The notes beneath the pieces are model-generated. The model made no database searches. It had not been told where the DNA came from and saw only the letters and a list, made by a program, of their open reading frames with translations. Positions 55,379 through 64,000 of a stretch of DNA of 64,000 nucleotides are shown in pieces; the stretch's first letter is position 1; each line of letters starts with the position of its first letter. The translations under genes were made by a program, and so were the position numbers. This stretch comes from Sialis fuliginosa (lineage: Eukaryota; Arthropoda; Insecta; Megaloptera; Sialidae). The stretch lies in NCBI GenBank assembly GCA_961205875.1, contig OY540809.1, positions 17,868,267 to 17,932,266 of the forward strand, given 5' to 3'.

Positions 55379-58300
55379 ATGGCTAATAGTAATTTACCGG
55401 CTGTAGAGAAACTGAAAGGGAGAGAAAATTACAACACCTGGACGTTCGCAATGAAAAGCTACCTGGAGCTTGAAGATTTGTGGTCATGTATACAAGGAAG
55501 CGATACATCTGAAGATGCAGCAAGGCGTGACATCAGAGCAAAAGCAAAATTGATTTTAATGGTGGATCCGATCAACTACGTCCATATCCAAAATGCAGCA
55601 ACAGCTCGAGAAGTTTGGAATAATTTAAAATCTGCTTTTAACGATACTGGTTTATCACGCAAAGTAAGTCTTATGAAGACATTAATTACTACGAAATTAG
55701 AAAATAATGTGTCAATCGAAGAATACATAAACACCATTATGGTTACCGCTCAAAGGTTAAATGACGTAAACTTTGAGATAAACGATGAATGGATAGCTAC
55801 GTTCTTATTAGCTGGTTTATCTGACGACTACAAACCGATGATAATGGCCCTTGAAAATTCTGGTTTAACGTTAACTGCCGATTCGATAAAAACGAAACTA
55901 TTGCAAGAAATACAAGTGAAATCTTCGGCAACAGTTGCATTATACAATCGTACTAAACCAAAGAATTTCCGCAATAAAGGACCACGTTGTTTTAATTGTA
56001 ACAATTATGGACATGTGTCAAAACATTGTAACGTGAAGAAGAAATCTAATCCTGTTAATACAATTCAAAGTTCAAGTAAAGACGTATCTTTATATTCTGT
56101 GTTTAATACAAGTGAAACTAATAACTGGTACGTTGATTCCGGAGCGTCAGCCCATATGACGAGGAATGTTAATTGTTTAACAAGTACAAGATTATCTCCG
56201 CAGAAAGAAATCATTGTTGCAAACAATCAACACATTAAAGCAACAGAAGTAGGTAATGCTCATTTAAATATTAACAATAAAATTGTTACTGTCAAGAACA
56301 TTTTGCATGTACCTGACCTGGCAACAAACTTATTATCCGTCAGTCAAACTGTAAAAAATGGAAATTCAGTAATATTTAATAAGTTTGGTTGCAAAATTTA
56401 TGATAATAATAAGTCAGTGATTGCAACTGCAAGTTTGGTAGATAACATGTACAAACTTGATTGCACTGAAACTGAAACAAGTTTTTCAAGTAAAGTTGAA
56501 GATTCAAATTTATGGCACCGACGCCTTGGCCATTTAAATTTTAATTATTTAAACAAATTGAAAACAATGGTGGATTCACCGAGCATTTTGAACACCAATA
56601 TCAAGGAAACTTGCATTGTTTGTTTAAAAGGGAAACAGACAATTCAGCCGTTCAAAAACAATGGAACTCGTGCCACAGAGATATTAGAATTAATCCACTC
56701 TGATTTATGTGGACCGATGGAAGTTAATTCTATAGGCGAAGCAAGATATTTTTTTACTTTAATAGATGACTACTCGCATAAAACTTTTGTTTACTTATTG
56801 AAGACAAAAGATGAGGTAACTCAGTATTTTAAAGAATTTAAGAATTCCGTAGAAAAGCAGTCAGAAAAAAAGATAAAAATATTGCGTACAGACAATGGGC
56901 GCGAATATTGTTGTGAAAATTTAACTAGTTATTTAAAAAAGGAAGGTATAAGGCATCAGTTGACAACGGTTTATACTCCGCAGCAAAATGGTCTAGCTGA
57001 ACGAATGAATCGAACAATCGTAGAAAAGGTACGATGTATGCTCTTTGACGCAAAGCTGAATAAAGAATTTTGGGGAGAAGCAGTGGCGACAGCAGTTTAC
57101 TTAATAAATAGATCTCCCACAGGATTCCTGAAAGACAAGACTCCGGAAGAAGCATGGTCAAATAAGAAACCAAATCTAAGTAATTTAAGAATATTTGGAT
57201 GTAAGGCGATGATGCACATACCTAAACAAAAACGGAAGAAATTAGATTCAAAATCTGAAGAGTGTATATTTGTTGGTTACAGTCAAGAATCAAAAGGTTA
57301 CAGATTATATCAACCTTCAAACAATCAGCTGCATATAAGCAGAAATGTAGTATTTGTAGAAAAAGGACTTGACGAAGAACAAAAGAACATCTCACTTGAT
57401 TATAATCTAACAGATTCTTCAAATAATAAAATAGTTTCAATAGAGGATATGAAAGATGATAAGTCTGAAATCGATTCAGAAACTGAAGAAAACATATCAG
57501 AATATGATGATTCGACAGAAGACGATGAAATATTTGAAGCAGATAATTTAAGACGTTCTGCAAGAATACCGCAACCAAAGAAAATGGATGATTATTATCT
57601 TTATCATGCTGTTACTCATGACATTTCTGACCCACTAACCGTAGAAGAAGCATTGAACAGACCTGATGCACAATATTGGAAGAAAGCTATGAATGAAGAG
57701 TTTGAATCATTAAAAGAAAATAAAACATGGACCCTGACAGATCTTCCGAAGAACAGAAAAGCGATCGATTCAAAATGGGTTTTAAAGACAAAACCTATGT
57801 TTGACGGAAATGTTAAGTACAAAGCTAGATTGGTAATTAAGGGGTGTGCACAGAAACCCGGCATCGATTATGATGAAACGTTTGCACCAGTCGTAAGATT
57901 TAGCTCCATCAGATATTTGCTTTCATTAGCTGCAAAGTATGATTTAGATATTCATCAAATGGATGCAGTCACTGCATTTTTTACAAAGTGATCTAAATGA
58001 AGTCATTTATATGGAACAACCGGAAGGTTTTTCCACTGATAAAAGAGTATGCTGTCTAAGGAAAGCAATTTATGGACTAAAGCAAGCAAGTAGAACTTGG
58101 AACAAAAAATTACATAATGCTTTGATAGAAATCGGTCTGAAATGTTCAAAAACAGATCAGTGCGTATATTACAAAATATATGATGATAAAAAGATGATAT
58201 ACGTCGCAGTCTATGTTGACGACTTGTTGATTTTTTCAAATGACAAATCAATGAAACAAACTTTAATGAATGAATTGCACAAAAGATTCAAGATGAAAGA

Positions 58301-59183
58301 TGTAGGAGAAGCAAACTATTGTCTCGGTTTTCATATTGAAAGAGATAGAGAAAAAGGAAAAATCTGGATTGATCAGGAAGAATACATCAAACAGATTCTA
58401 TCACGGTTTCATATGAAGGAATGCAATCCGGTGGTGACACCCGTAGATCCAAATCAGAAACTATCTAAAGAAATGTCACCCAAAACTGAAGAAGAGATAG
58501 AAGCGATGAGAAATATTCCATATCAACAAGCTGTAGGAAGTATTTTGTATGCAGCTCAAGGTACAAGACCTGATATTACATATGCGGTGAGTTTAGTAAG
58601 TAGATTTAACAATAACCCTGGAAGAGGACACTGGAATGCTGTAAAAAGAATATTTAGATACCTCAAAGGAACTGTTTCAATGAAAATTGAATATTCTCAG
58701 GATGCAGATCCAAATATTGTTGGATATTCAGATGCTGATTGGGGAAGCGATGTCGATGAAAGACGTTCAGTTACCGGGTACGTGTTCATATCTCAAGGCG
58801 GACCAATAACTTGGAATACAAGAAAACAGCAGACTGTAGCTTTATCCACAGCCGAAGCGGAATATATGGCAATCTCAGCAACTATTCAAGAAGCTTCGTG
58901 GTTAAATAAATTTAAAATGGAATTTAAACTGGATAAACCGAATACTACTGTCATTTACTGTGATAATAAAAGTGCTATAGACTTGGCATCGACTAATAAT
59001 TATCATTCGCGAAGTAAACATATAGACTTAAGACATCATTATGTGCGGGAAAAAGTGAACACTAATGAAATATGTTTAAAACCGATTAGCACCGATGATA
59101 TGATAGCAGACATTCTAACAAAGGGTTTAGTGTATAAAAAACATTTGAACTGTGTTAAAGCTATGAATTTAAAAAATTGTTAA
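55379..59183 (+). CDS. Copia Gag-Pol polyprotein, one-base frameshift in a T-run
   Basis: It starts at ATG 55,379. In order: Gag (UBN2-type) region; a CCHC knuckle CFNCNNYGHVSKHC near residue 203; protease VDSGAS near 252; integrase HHCC near 378-420 and a D, D(35)E triad near 441, 504 and 540 with correct spacing; reverse transcriptase; and RNase H with AEAEY near 58,855. The frame is open for 870 codons and shifts at a six-T run (57,977-57,982), after which the rest (YVDD near 58,213, RNase H, end at 59,183) stays open. The span is one base over a multiple of three, so a single extra base explains it. With identical LTRs this could be a very recent mutation or a homopolymer sequencing error. 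No programmed shift is expected in Copia here. Confidence 0.92.
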
Positions 59184-59203
59184 GAATAAGTTTCTAGTGG
59201 GAG

Positions 59204-59407
59204 TGTTGAAATATGGACAACTTATTCTATGTTATGTTGGTATCACTGTATATGTTTGATCTATGTAATGTATATGATTTGTAGTCGTTGTTGTAACTGA
59301 CGAAGTCACGAAGAAAGTGTACTATTTTGCTCCATATATTTTTTCTCTAAATAAATTACATAAAAAGCTAACTTGTTATTGTGTTATTAAAATACGCCAA
59401 AACAACA
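59204..59407 (+). repeat. 3' LTR of the Copia element
   Basis: 204 bp, identical by eye to the 5' LTR. It is preceded by a short purine tract (AGTGGGAG at 59,196-59,203). Confidence 0.93.
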
Positions 59408-59565
59408 GTTTTTATTTGCGCCTCGTGCGTCCGGTCATGTGGGTTGTGTCTATCCTTGATAAGGTGGACAAAGGATTCTTCTGTTGTACCTATCTTTGGT
59501 AAACAAAGAATCGATTGTTAATGAATTGCTGATGATATGCCGTTTCCTGTATGGGCGATATAACT

Positions 59566-59904
59566 TGAACATATTCAATATAAGGGTGTATCGATTTTTG
59601 TATTAAAAATTATTAAAATACTTTATAACACAAATCAAAAAAAAGAATAGGTATATATATATAAAATTATTTGTTCACAGCGATGTATGCATTGATTGCA
59701 AACATTAATGTTGAATTCAAGCTTTATCTTATTGTTTTTTCTATACAATTGAAAACACAATATTAAAGGGCATCAAATTATGTGTTCGACTACGTTTTTT
59801 TTTAGATAACATTTAAATTTAGAACTGTATTCAATCTGGTCATATTTAAAACTTATTTATTAGAATGTATTAATTTATATCTATTCAAACAATCTTTTTG
59901 TCTA
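59566..59904. other. Intergenic stretch between the nested elements and the zinc-finger gene
   Basis: AT-rich. Nothing is recognised apart from the far 3' end of the decayed finger array beginning near 59,905. Confidence 0.4.
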
Positions 59905-60109
59905 AATCTAAATCCACACAGGTCACATTTAAATGGTCATTCATTAGAATGCATTAATTTATGTGAATTCAAATAAACTTTTCGTCTAAATCTAAATCCA
60001 CACTGGTCGCATTTATCAGGTCGTTTATTAGAATGAATTAATTTATGTTTGTTTAAGTTCAAATTACCTTTCTGTGTAAATCTCATTTCACACTGGTCAC
60101 ATTAAAATG
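59905..60109 (-). pseudogene. Decayed C2H2 zinc-finger repeats downstream of the zinc-finger exon
   Basis: On the minus strand, three further 84-bp finger units continue the array but carry stops and a frameshift. The unit directly after 60,110 has a TGA where the linker Arg codon would be and indels in the TTTAAA stretch. A later unit has TGA at the same linker position (CGA to TGA is a single C-to-T change). Typical CDQC and H...H codons are still readable. Either the gene now ends at 60,110, or the whole array is degenerating. Confidence 0.7.
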
Positions 60110-61006
60110 TCATTTATTAGAATGTACTAATTTATGTCTATTCAAATCACCACTTCGTGTAGATGTATATTCACATTGGTCACATTTAAAAGGTCGTTGA
60201 TTAAAATGTATTAATTTATGTGTTTTCAAATAACTTTTTTGTCTAAAACTAATTTCACACTGGTCGCATTTATAAGGTTGTTTATTAGAATGAATTGATT
60301 TATGTCTGTTCAAATTATTTTTCTGTGTAAAACTCATTTCACACTGGTCGCATTTATAAGGTCGTTTATTAGAATGTCTTAATTTATGTGAAATCAATGC
60401 ACCTTTTCGTGTAGATCTATAGTCACATTGGTCACATTTAAAAGGTCGTTTATTAGAATGCATTAATTTATGTGTTTTCAAATCACCTTTTCGTGTAGAT
60501 GTATATTCACATTGGTCACATTTAAAAGGTCGTTCATTAGAATGTATTAATTTATGTACATTCAAATAATCTTTTCGTCTAAATCTAAATTCACATTGGT
60601 CACATTTAAAAGGTAGTTTATTAGAATGTATTAATTTATGTACATTCAAATAATCTTTTCGTGTAAATCTTAATCTACACTGGTCACATTTAAATGGTCG
60701 TTCATTATAATGTATTAATTTATGTGTATTCAAACTACCTTTTTGTGTAAAACTAATTTCACACTGGTCACATTTAAAAGGTTGTTTATCAGAATGTATT
60801 ATTACATGCTTCTTCAAGTTTACATTCTGATTTGTAAATCTTGACTTAACTGTTTCATATTTACAATCAGTTTTATTTTCATTGTTTAAATTTAAACATT
60901 TATTGTTGTATTTGGTTTCATTACTGATTGTGTGATCTTCATTATCTTTTTGCTCGTTTTTAATGTCGGTGTCACTCAGATGTTCTTCTTTAACTTCCAA
61001 ATCTCC
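60110..61006 (-). CDS. C2H2 zinc-finger protein, terminal exon
   Basis: The exon begins after TTGTTTTGCAG (acceptor at 61,007-61,009) in phase 0 with GDLEVKEEHLSD; there is no ATG, so upstream exons lie to the right, unseen. An acidic Asn/Lys-rich leader (about 60 residues) precedes one degenerate finger lacking its second Cys, then eight regular CX2CX12HX3H fingers in a strict 28-residue repeat. The linkers read HSNKRPFKCDQC, HSNERPFKC and similar rather than the usual TGEKP. Sequence-specific DNA binding in the nucleus is the family expectation; the target is unknown. A stop at 60,110 follows the eighth regular finger. The finger array may be multiplying by unequal exchange. It could belong to a lineage-specific, partly pseudogenised family. 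Confidence 0.85.
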   Translation of the reverse strand, partial: GDLEVKEEHLSDTDIKNEQKDNEDHTISNETKYNNKCLNLNNENKTDCKYETVKSRFTNQNVNLKKHVIIHSDKQPFKCDQCEISFTQKGSLNTHKLIHYNERPFKCDQCRLRFTRKDYLNVHKLIHSNKLPFKCDQCEFRFRRKDYLNVHKLIHSNERPFKCDQCEYTSTRKGDLKTHKLMHSNKRPFKCDQCDYRSTRKGALISHKLRHSNKRPYKCDQCEMSFTQKNNLNRHKSIHSNKQPYKCDQCEISFRQKSYLKTHKLIHFNQRPFKCDQCEYTSTRSGDLNRHKLVHSNK

Positions 61007-61073
61007 CTGCAAAACAACAATTAATAACTATATTCAATGTACATTACAATACTGGTCAGAGAACGTACATTTA

Positions 61074-61773
61074 AGCCGCGTTTACACTATGTAGCAAAAC
61101 CTGCTATATAACAAATGTTATATAACTTTTGCTATAAGTACGAAAACGGAAAAATGTCAAATGTTACATGTAGCAGTTTTTGGTGCTACATATAGCAAAA
61201 TCTGCTACATATAGCAAGATTTATGTTTTCCATCCAGAGTAGGTAAAGATCAAAGAAAAATAAGCAACATGTAACTTTTGCTATATGTAGCAAGTATTAC
61301 AAGTAGTAAGTAGTTTTGGTTCTCTAGCATCTGCTACATGTAGCAGTTTCTATCATTCGAGTTCAAGCGGTGATATTTATATGTCTTATGTGTCTATGTC
61401 TACAACGGTTTTATCCTTTTTAATAAAGCTTTCATAATGGAAAAGTCATGCAAAGTCATCTGCATTTAAGTCTTTCAGCAAATCACTTCCACTGTATTTT
61501 TCTCTAGCTAATAATGACGGCCGAACCCAAAACCTACGTTTTCTTCTAGGACATGCCAAAAATATCGTAATAGCTGCCGCTAGCATTAAGTCTTTCCTCC
61601 TCGACATCTTCAATCAGACTGGATGTTATATAACTTTTGCTACATGTAACACAGTATCATTTGAGTACAATTTGAAAAATATAGCAAATGTTTTATAACA
61701 TTTGCTATATGTAGCACTGCTACATATAGCAAATGTTATATAGCAGATTTTACTACATAGTGTAAATGCGGCT
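61074..61773. mobile_element. PIF/Harbinger non-autonomous element
   Basis: AGCCGCGTTTACACTATGTA on the left pairs with the right end reading AGCCGCATTTACACTATGTA on the opposite strand. TTA flanks both ends (61,071-61,073 and 61,774-61,776). The arms hold many GCTACATATAGC / GCTACATGTAGC palindromes. The interior has a transposase fragment on the minus strand (61,446-61,607). Confidence 0.85.
61446..61607 (-). pseudogene. Fragment of a Harbinger-type nuclease/transposase
   Basis: 53 codons from ATG 61,607 to TGA 61,446. The segment RRKRRFWVRPSLLAREKYSG then SDLLKDLNADDF matches the conserved N-terminal block of Harbinger transposases ([R/K]R[F/Y]WVRPWL...R...G....L..EL...D...F). The DDE nuclease domain is absent. 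It shows that the element derives from a coding parent by internal deletion. This is pattern recognition, not a database match. Confidence 0.65.
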
Positions 61774-61776
61774 TTA

Positions 61777-62176
61777 CATAAACTACGTAACGCCATGTAG
61801 ACAATAGACTTGGATCCCCTCCCAGTCTAATGTTATGTGGTTTAGCAACGTTCCCTAATATTTTATAATGTGGGATTAACGCAGATAAGGATCATATTAA
61901 ATGAGTAGTGAATGTTAGAAACGGGAGCCTTTTTTCCAAATTAAATTTTAAATATTAAACTTTATGCTTTAAACAAAAAATAATATGAATTAGTCAGTAT
62001 TTTTATAGAATTTTTTAAAATACATGATGGGTGTTTTTAATCAAGCCTTGAGGTTAGTTAAAAATATTTCAGACAAAAGTTGATAAGCTATTGGCGGGGC
62101 AGAAGCTGAATAAAAAATTGAAAATACTCATGCAGTTTGTCTTGTTCAATTATTCTCATATATTTCTGTAAGTATA
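61777..62176. other. Intergenic stretch, no gene seen
   Basis: AT-rich sequence between the Harbinger remnant and the long-inverted-repeat element. Confidence 0.4.
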
Positions 62177-63744
62177 CAGGTGACCCATTTTAAGTGCACA
62201 CCTCTGATAACTTTTTATTGTAAAATGTTATCAAAAAACTTTCCAGATAAAAGTTGCACGTTTTGGAGGGGGACATAGACGTACTCGAATGAATTTTTGT
62301 TAGGTGGCGTTTTCAAGGTCACATGATCAACATAATTTTTTTAAATGATAACCTATATTTTTTATTTAGTAATTTTATTCTACGTGAAAAAAACACGAAT
62401 CTTTCATTGAAAACTTTTTTTTAAACAAATTAATCTTTCCGAGATATCTAACAAAATAATTCGAGATTTTGAACTTTCAATAATTTTTTACTCAGAAACC
62501 ATCATCTTTTGAGAAAAAGTACTAGATACAAAAAATGTTTATTTTGATCTAATAAAACTTGGGGAATTATTCTAAACATTTTTTTAACATCTGGTTTTTT
62601 TGCTTAAATAAAATAAATTGAAAATATTTTTAAATGTTTAAAATAATTCTTCAAGTCTTATAAGATCAAAATAAACATTTTGCTTCCTCGCAATATCGAA
62701 GATACGAGAAGCTATGTGATCGTTTCAGATTGAGATAAAAAAATGTTCTCCGATTTCAAAATTTTAAATTGATTTATCCGTTTCACGTCAAAGCAAACAC
62801 TTTTTGTTCCGTGTGTGAACGTGTCCCCTGAATCCTTGTCACACGCATAACTCATGAACCGATATTATTGAAACTTGGTCGGATGGTTGGGTCTGGCTTG
62901 AGGACGGTTCCATTTCAAAACCATCAAAATCGTGTGTACGAGGGAGGGGTAACATCCCAAAATATTTATTTTTTCAAGATATCTCAAGAACGACACATGT
63001 TACGTGAACATTTTATAGAATATTTTTTGTAGAGCATTAAATTTCCTGGGTCTACAACGTTTGTTGTAAAATATTCCCTTACAAAGATTTATCTCAATTT
63101 ATTTTAAAAATTCGTGTTTTGTTTTTCTAAATTGATATTTGCTTGGATATATTAAATGTCATTTTGATATTTGTCAGAAAATTAAAAATATACGAAAAAA
63201 TAATCAGGTGTGTCTTGAGAAAAATTTCGAACTGATATTTTTTAGTAAAATTGTATAAAAATTAAATGGTTAACCAATTCCAGGCAATTTATCTCAACAT
63301 TATCGTTTTTTATTTAAATTGTTCAATAATTAACTACTTTTGGTGAATTTAGCACGAGGAAGCACTGTGCATTTATTTGGCAGATGTTTTTTGTATCTAT
63401 TACTTTTCCTCTAAAAATGATGGTTTCTGAGTAAAAAATTATTGAAAGTTCAAAATCTCGAATTATTTTGTTAGATATCTCGGAAAGATTAATTTGTATA
63501 AAAAAAAGTTTTCAATGAAAAATTCGTGTTTTTTCACGTAGAATAAAATTACTAAATAAAAAATATAGGTTCTCATTTAAAAAAATGACGTTGTCTCCAT
63601 GTGACCTTGAAAACGCTACCTAACAAAAATTCATCCGAGTACGTCTATATCCCCCAACAAACCGTGCAACTTTTATCTGAACAGTTTTTTGATAACATTT
63701 CTCAATAAATTATCAGTGGTGTGCACTTAAAATGGGTCAACCTG
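62177..63744. mobile_element. Long-inverted-repeat element (mariner/Tigger-like ends), complete copy
   Basis: CAGGTGACCCATTTTAAGTG on the left pairs with a right end reading CAGGTTGACCCATTTTAAGT on the opposite strand. TA flanks both (62,175-62,176 and 63,745-63,746). The arms are about 350 bp and well conserved (for example AAATTATTCGAGATTTTGAA-like blocks on both sides). The middle (about 62,690-63,400) is not inverted and matches the right arm of 570-1640. The centre carries ATCGAAGATACGAGAAGC. There is no transposase frame. Confidence 0.78.
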
Positions 63745-63749
63745 TATAT

Positions 63750-63956
63750 CAGGGCTTCGAACCGTTATTTTTTTCGTTTCGGTTATCGTTCCGGTTCGAG
63801 TAAAAAAATATATATCGGTTTGGTTCCGATTTTCAATCCGGAAATAATAATGGTTTTCCGGTTCAGCTTCGAGTGAAAATTTTTTTTTTATTTGTATTAA
63901 AAATTTATTTTCTACCATAATTTAAACATTTTATGGTACTTGTATGATAGCCCTGA
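63750..63956. mobile_element. Possible short MITE at the window's right edge
   Basis: CAGGGCT on the left and AGCCCTG on the right, with CGGTTCGAG/CGAACCG and TTCCGGTTC motifs inside, suggest a small hAT-like element. No target duplication is visible. The 63-codon frame over it is not a gene. Confidence 0.35.
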
Positions 63957-64000
63957 ACAATTGAAGTGGGGAGTAAGGATCATGTTAACGCGCATCACGC

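Larger units (their letters stand above)
55030..59407 (+). mobile_element. Young Copia-type retrotransposon with identical LTRs
   Basis: The LTRs at 55,030-55,233 and 59,204-59,407 are 204 bp each and identical by eye. They begin TGTTGAAATATGG and end ACAACA. GTTTT is duplicated at 55,025-55,029 and 59,408-59,412. The uninterrupted target is preserved in the other errantivirus LTR. At 4.38 kb it is complete in layout: LTR, primer site, gag-pol, LTR. Its plus orientation opposes the host element. Confidence 0.95.
45559..59565 (-). mobile_element. Errantivirus-like LTR retroelement with env, decayed, hosting two other transposons
   Basis: Two LTRs (45,559-45,823 and a split copy at 54,872-59,565), a tRNA-Ser-type primer site, gag, pol and env in the Metaviridae errantivirus order define this element. 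Without its two guests it would span about 7.7 kb. The LTR edges are AGTTAT...ATAACT. No clear target duplication is seen (TGCA on one side, TGAA on the other). The LTR copies differ at about half a dozen positions plus a 44-bp deletion. Every open reading frame carries stops or frameshifts, so this copy cannot make its proteins. Confidence 0.9.
54872..59565 (-). repeat. 5' LTR of the errantivirus-like element, split by Copia
   Basis: The two parts are 54,872-55,029 and 59,408-59,565; without the 4,378-bp Copia and one target copy the LTR is 311 bp. It is longer than the 3' LTR because it keeps 44 bp (about 59,516-59,559) lost there. Confidence 0.88.

Overview
The window is AT-rich, intron-containing animal DNA, almost certainly from an insect. 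The evidence is an R&R-type cuticular protein, a TM9SF2 gene split by short GT-AG introns, an errantivirus-type env gene and Lep1-like Helitrons. The order is not resolved: the repeat families are of kinds shared by Lepidoptera and Hemiptera. There is no bacterial-style operon, no CRISPR array and no convincing tRNA or rRNA gene.

Layout. 1-9358: no host gene; dispersed repeats, including two long inverted-repeat elements, a palindromic MITE and a 1.06-kb hAT-type element with a perfect 8-bp target duplication. 9359-13753: a Metaviridae (Gypsy-type) retrotransposon with one uninterrupted 1,300-codon gag-pol frame, a candidate 5' LTR and no 3' LTR that I can find. 13754-30277: intergenic, packed with DNA transposons (Tigger-like, hAT, Helitron, a TTAA-flanked element), several nested in one another. 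30278-31201: last exon of a cuticular protein gene. 31202-36101: a cluster of small hAT and PIF/Harbinger MITEs. 36102-41760: all eight coding exons of a TM9SF2 orthologue (648 residues). 41761-45558: MITEs, including one with plant Stowaway-like ends. 45559-59565: a three-layer nest on the minus strand, made of an old env-bearing errantivirus, a Transib-like DNA transposon inside its gag, and a very young Copia element inside its 5' LTR. 59566-64000: a C2H2 zinc-finger exon on the minus strand with decayed 3' fingers, a PIF/Harbinger remnant and a 1.57-kb long-inverted-repeat element.

Only three host genes are supported: the cuticular protein (partial), TM9SF2 (complete coding region) and the zinc-finger gene (partial, possibly decaying). 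They show no functional link. Most of the remaining sequence is transposon debris. The most informative parts are the nested insertions: target-site duplications and restored reading frames or empty sites let events be ordered from the sequence alone. I found no clearly new enzymatic or defence system. The strongest candidates for novelty are the Transib-like non-autonomous element with an internal ~120-bp tandem array, the Stowaway-like MITE in an insect, and the PIF/Harbinger element full of GCTAYATRTAGC palindromes.
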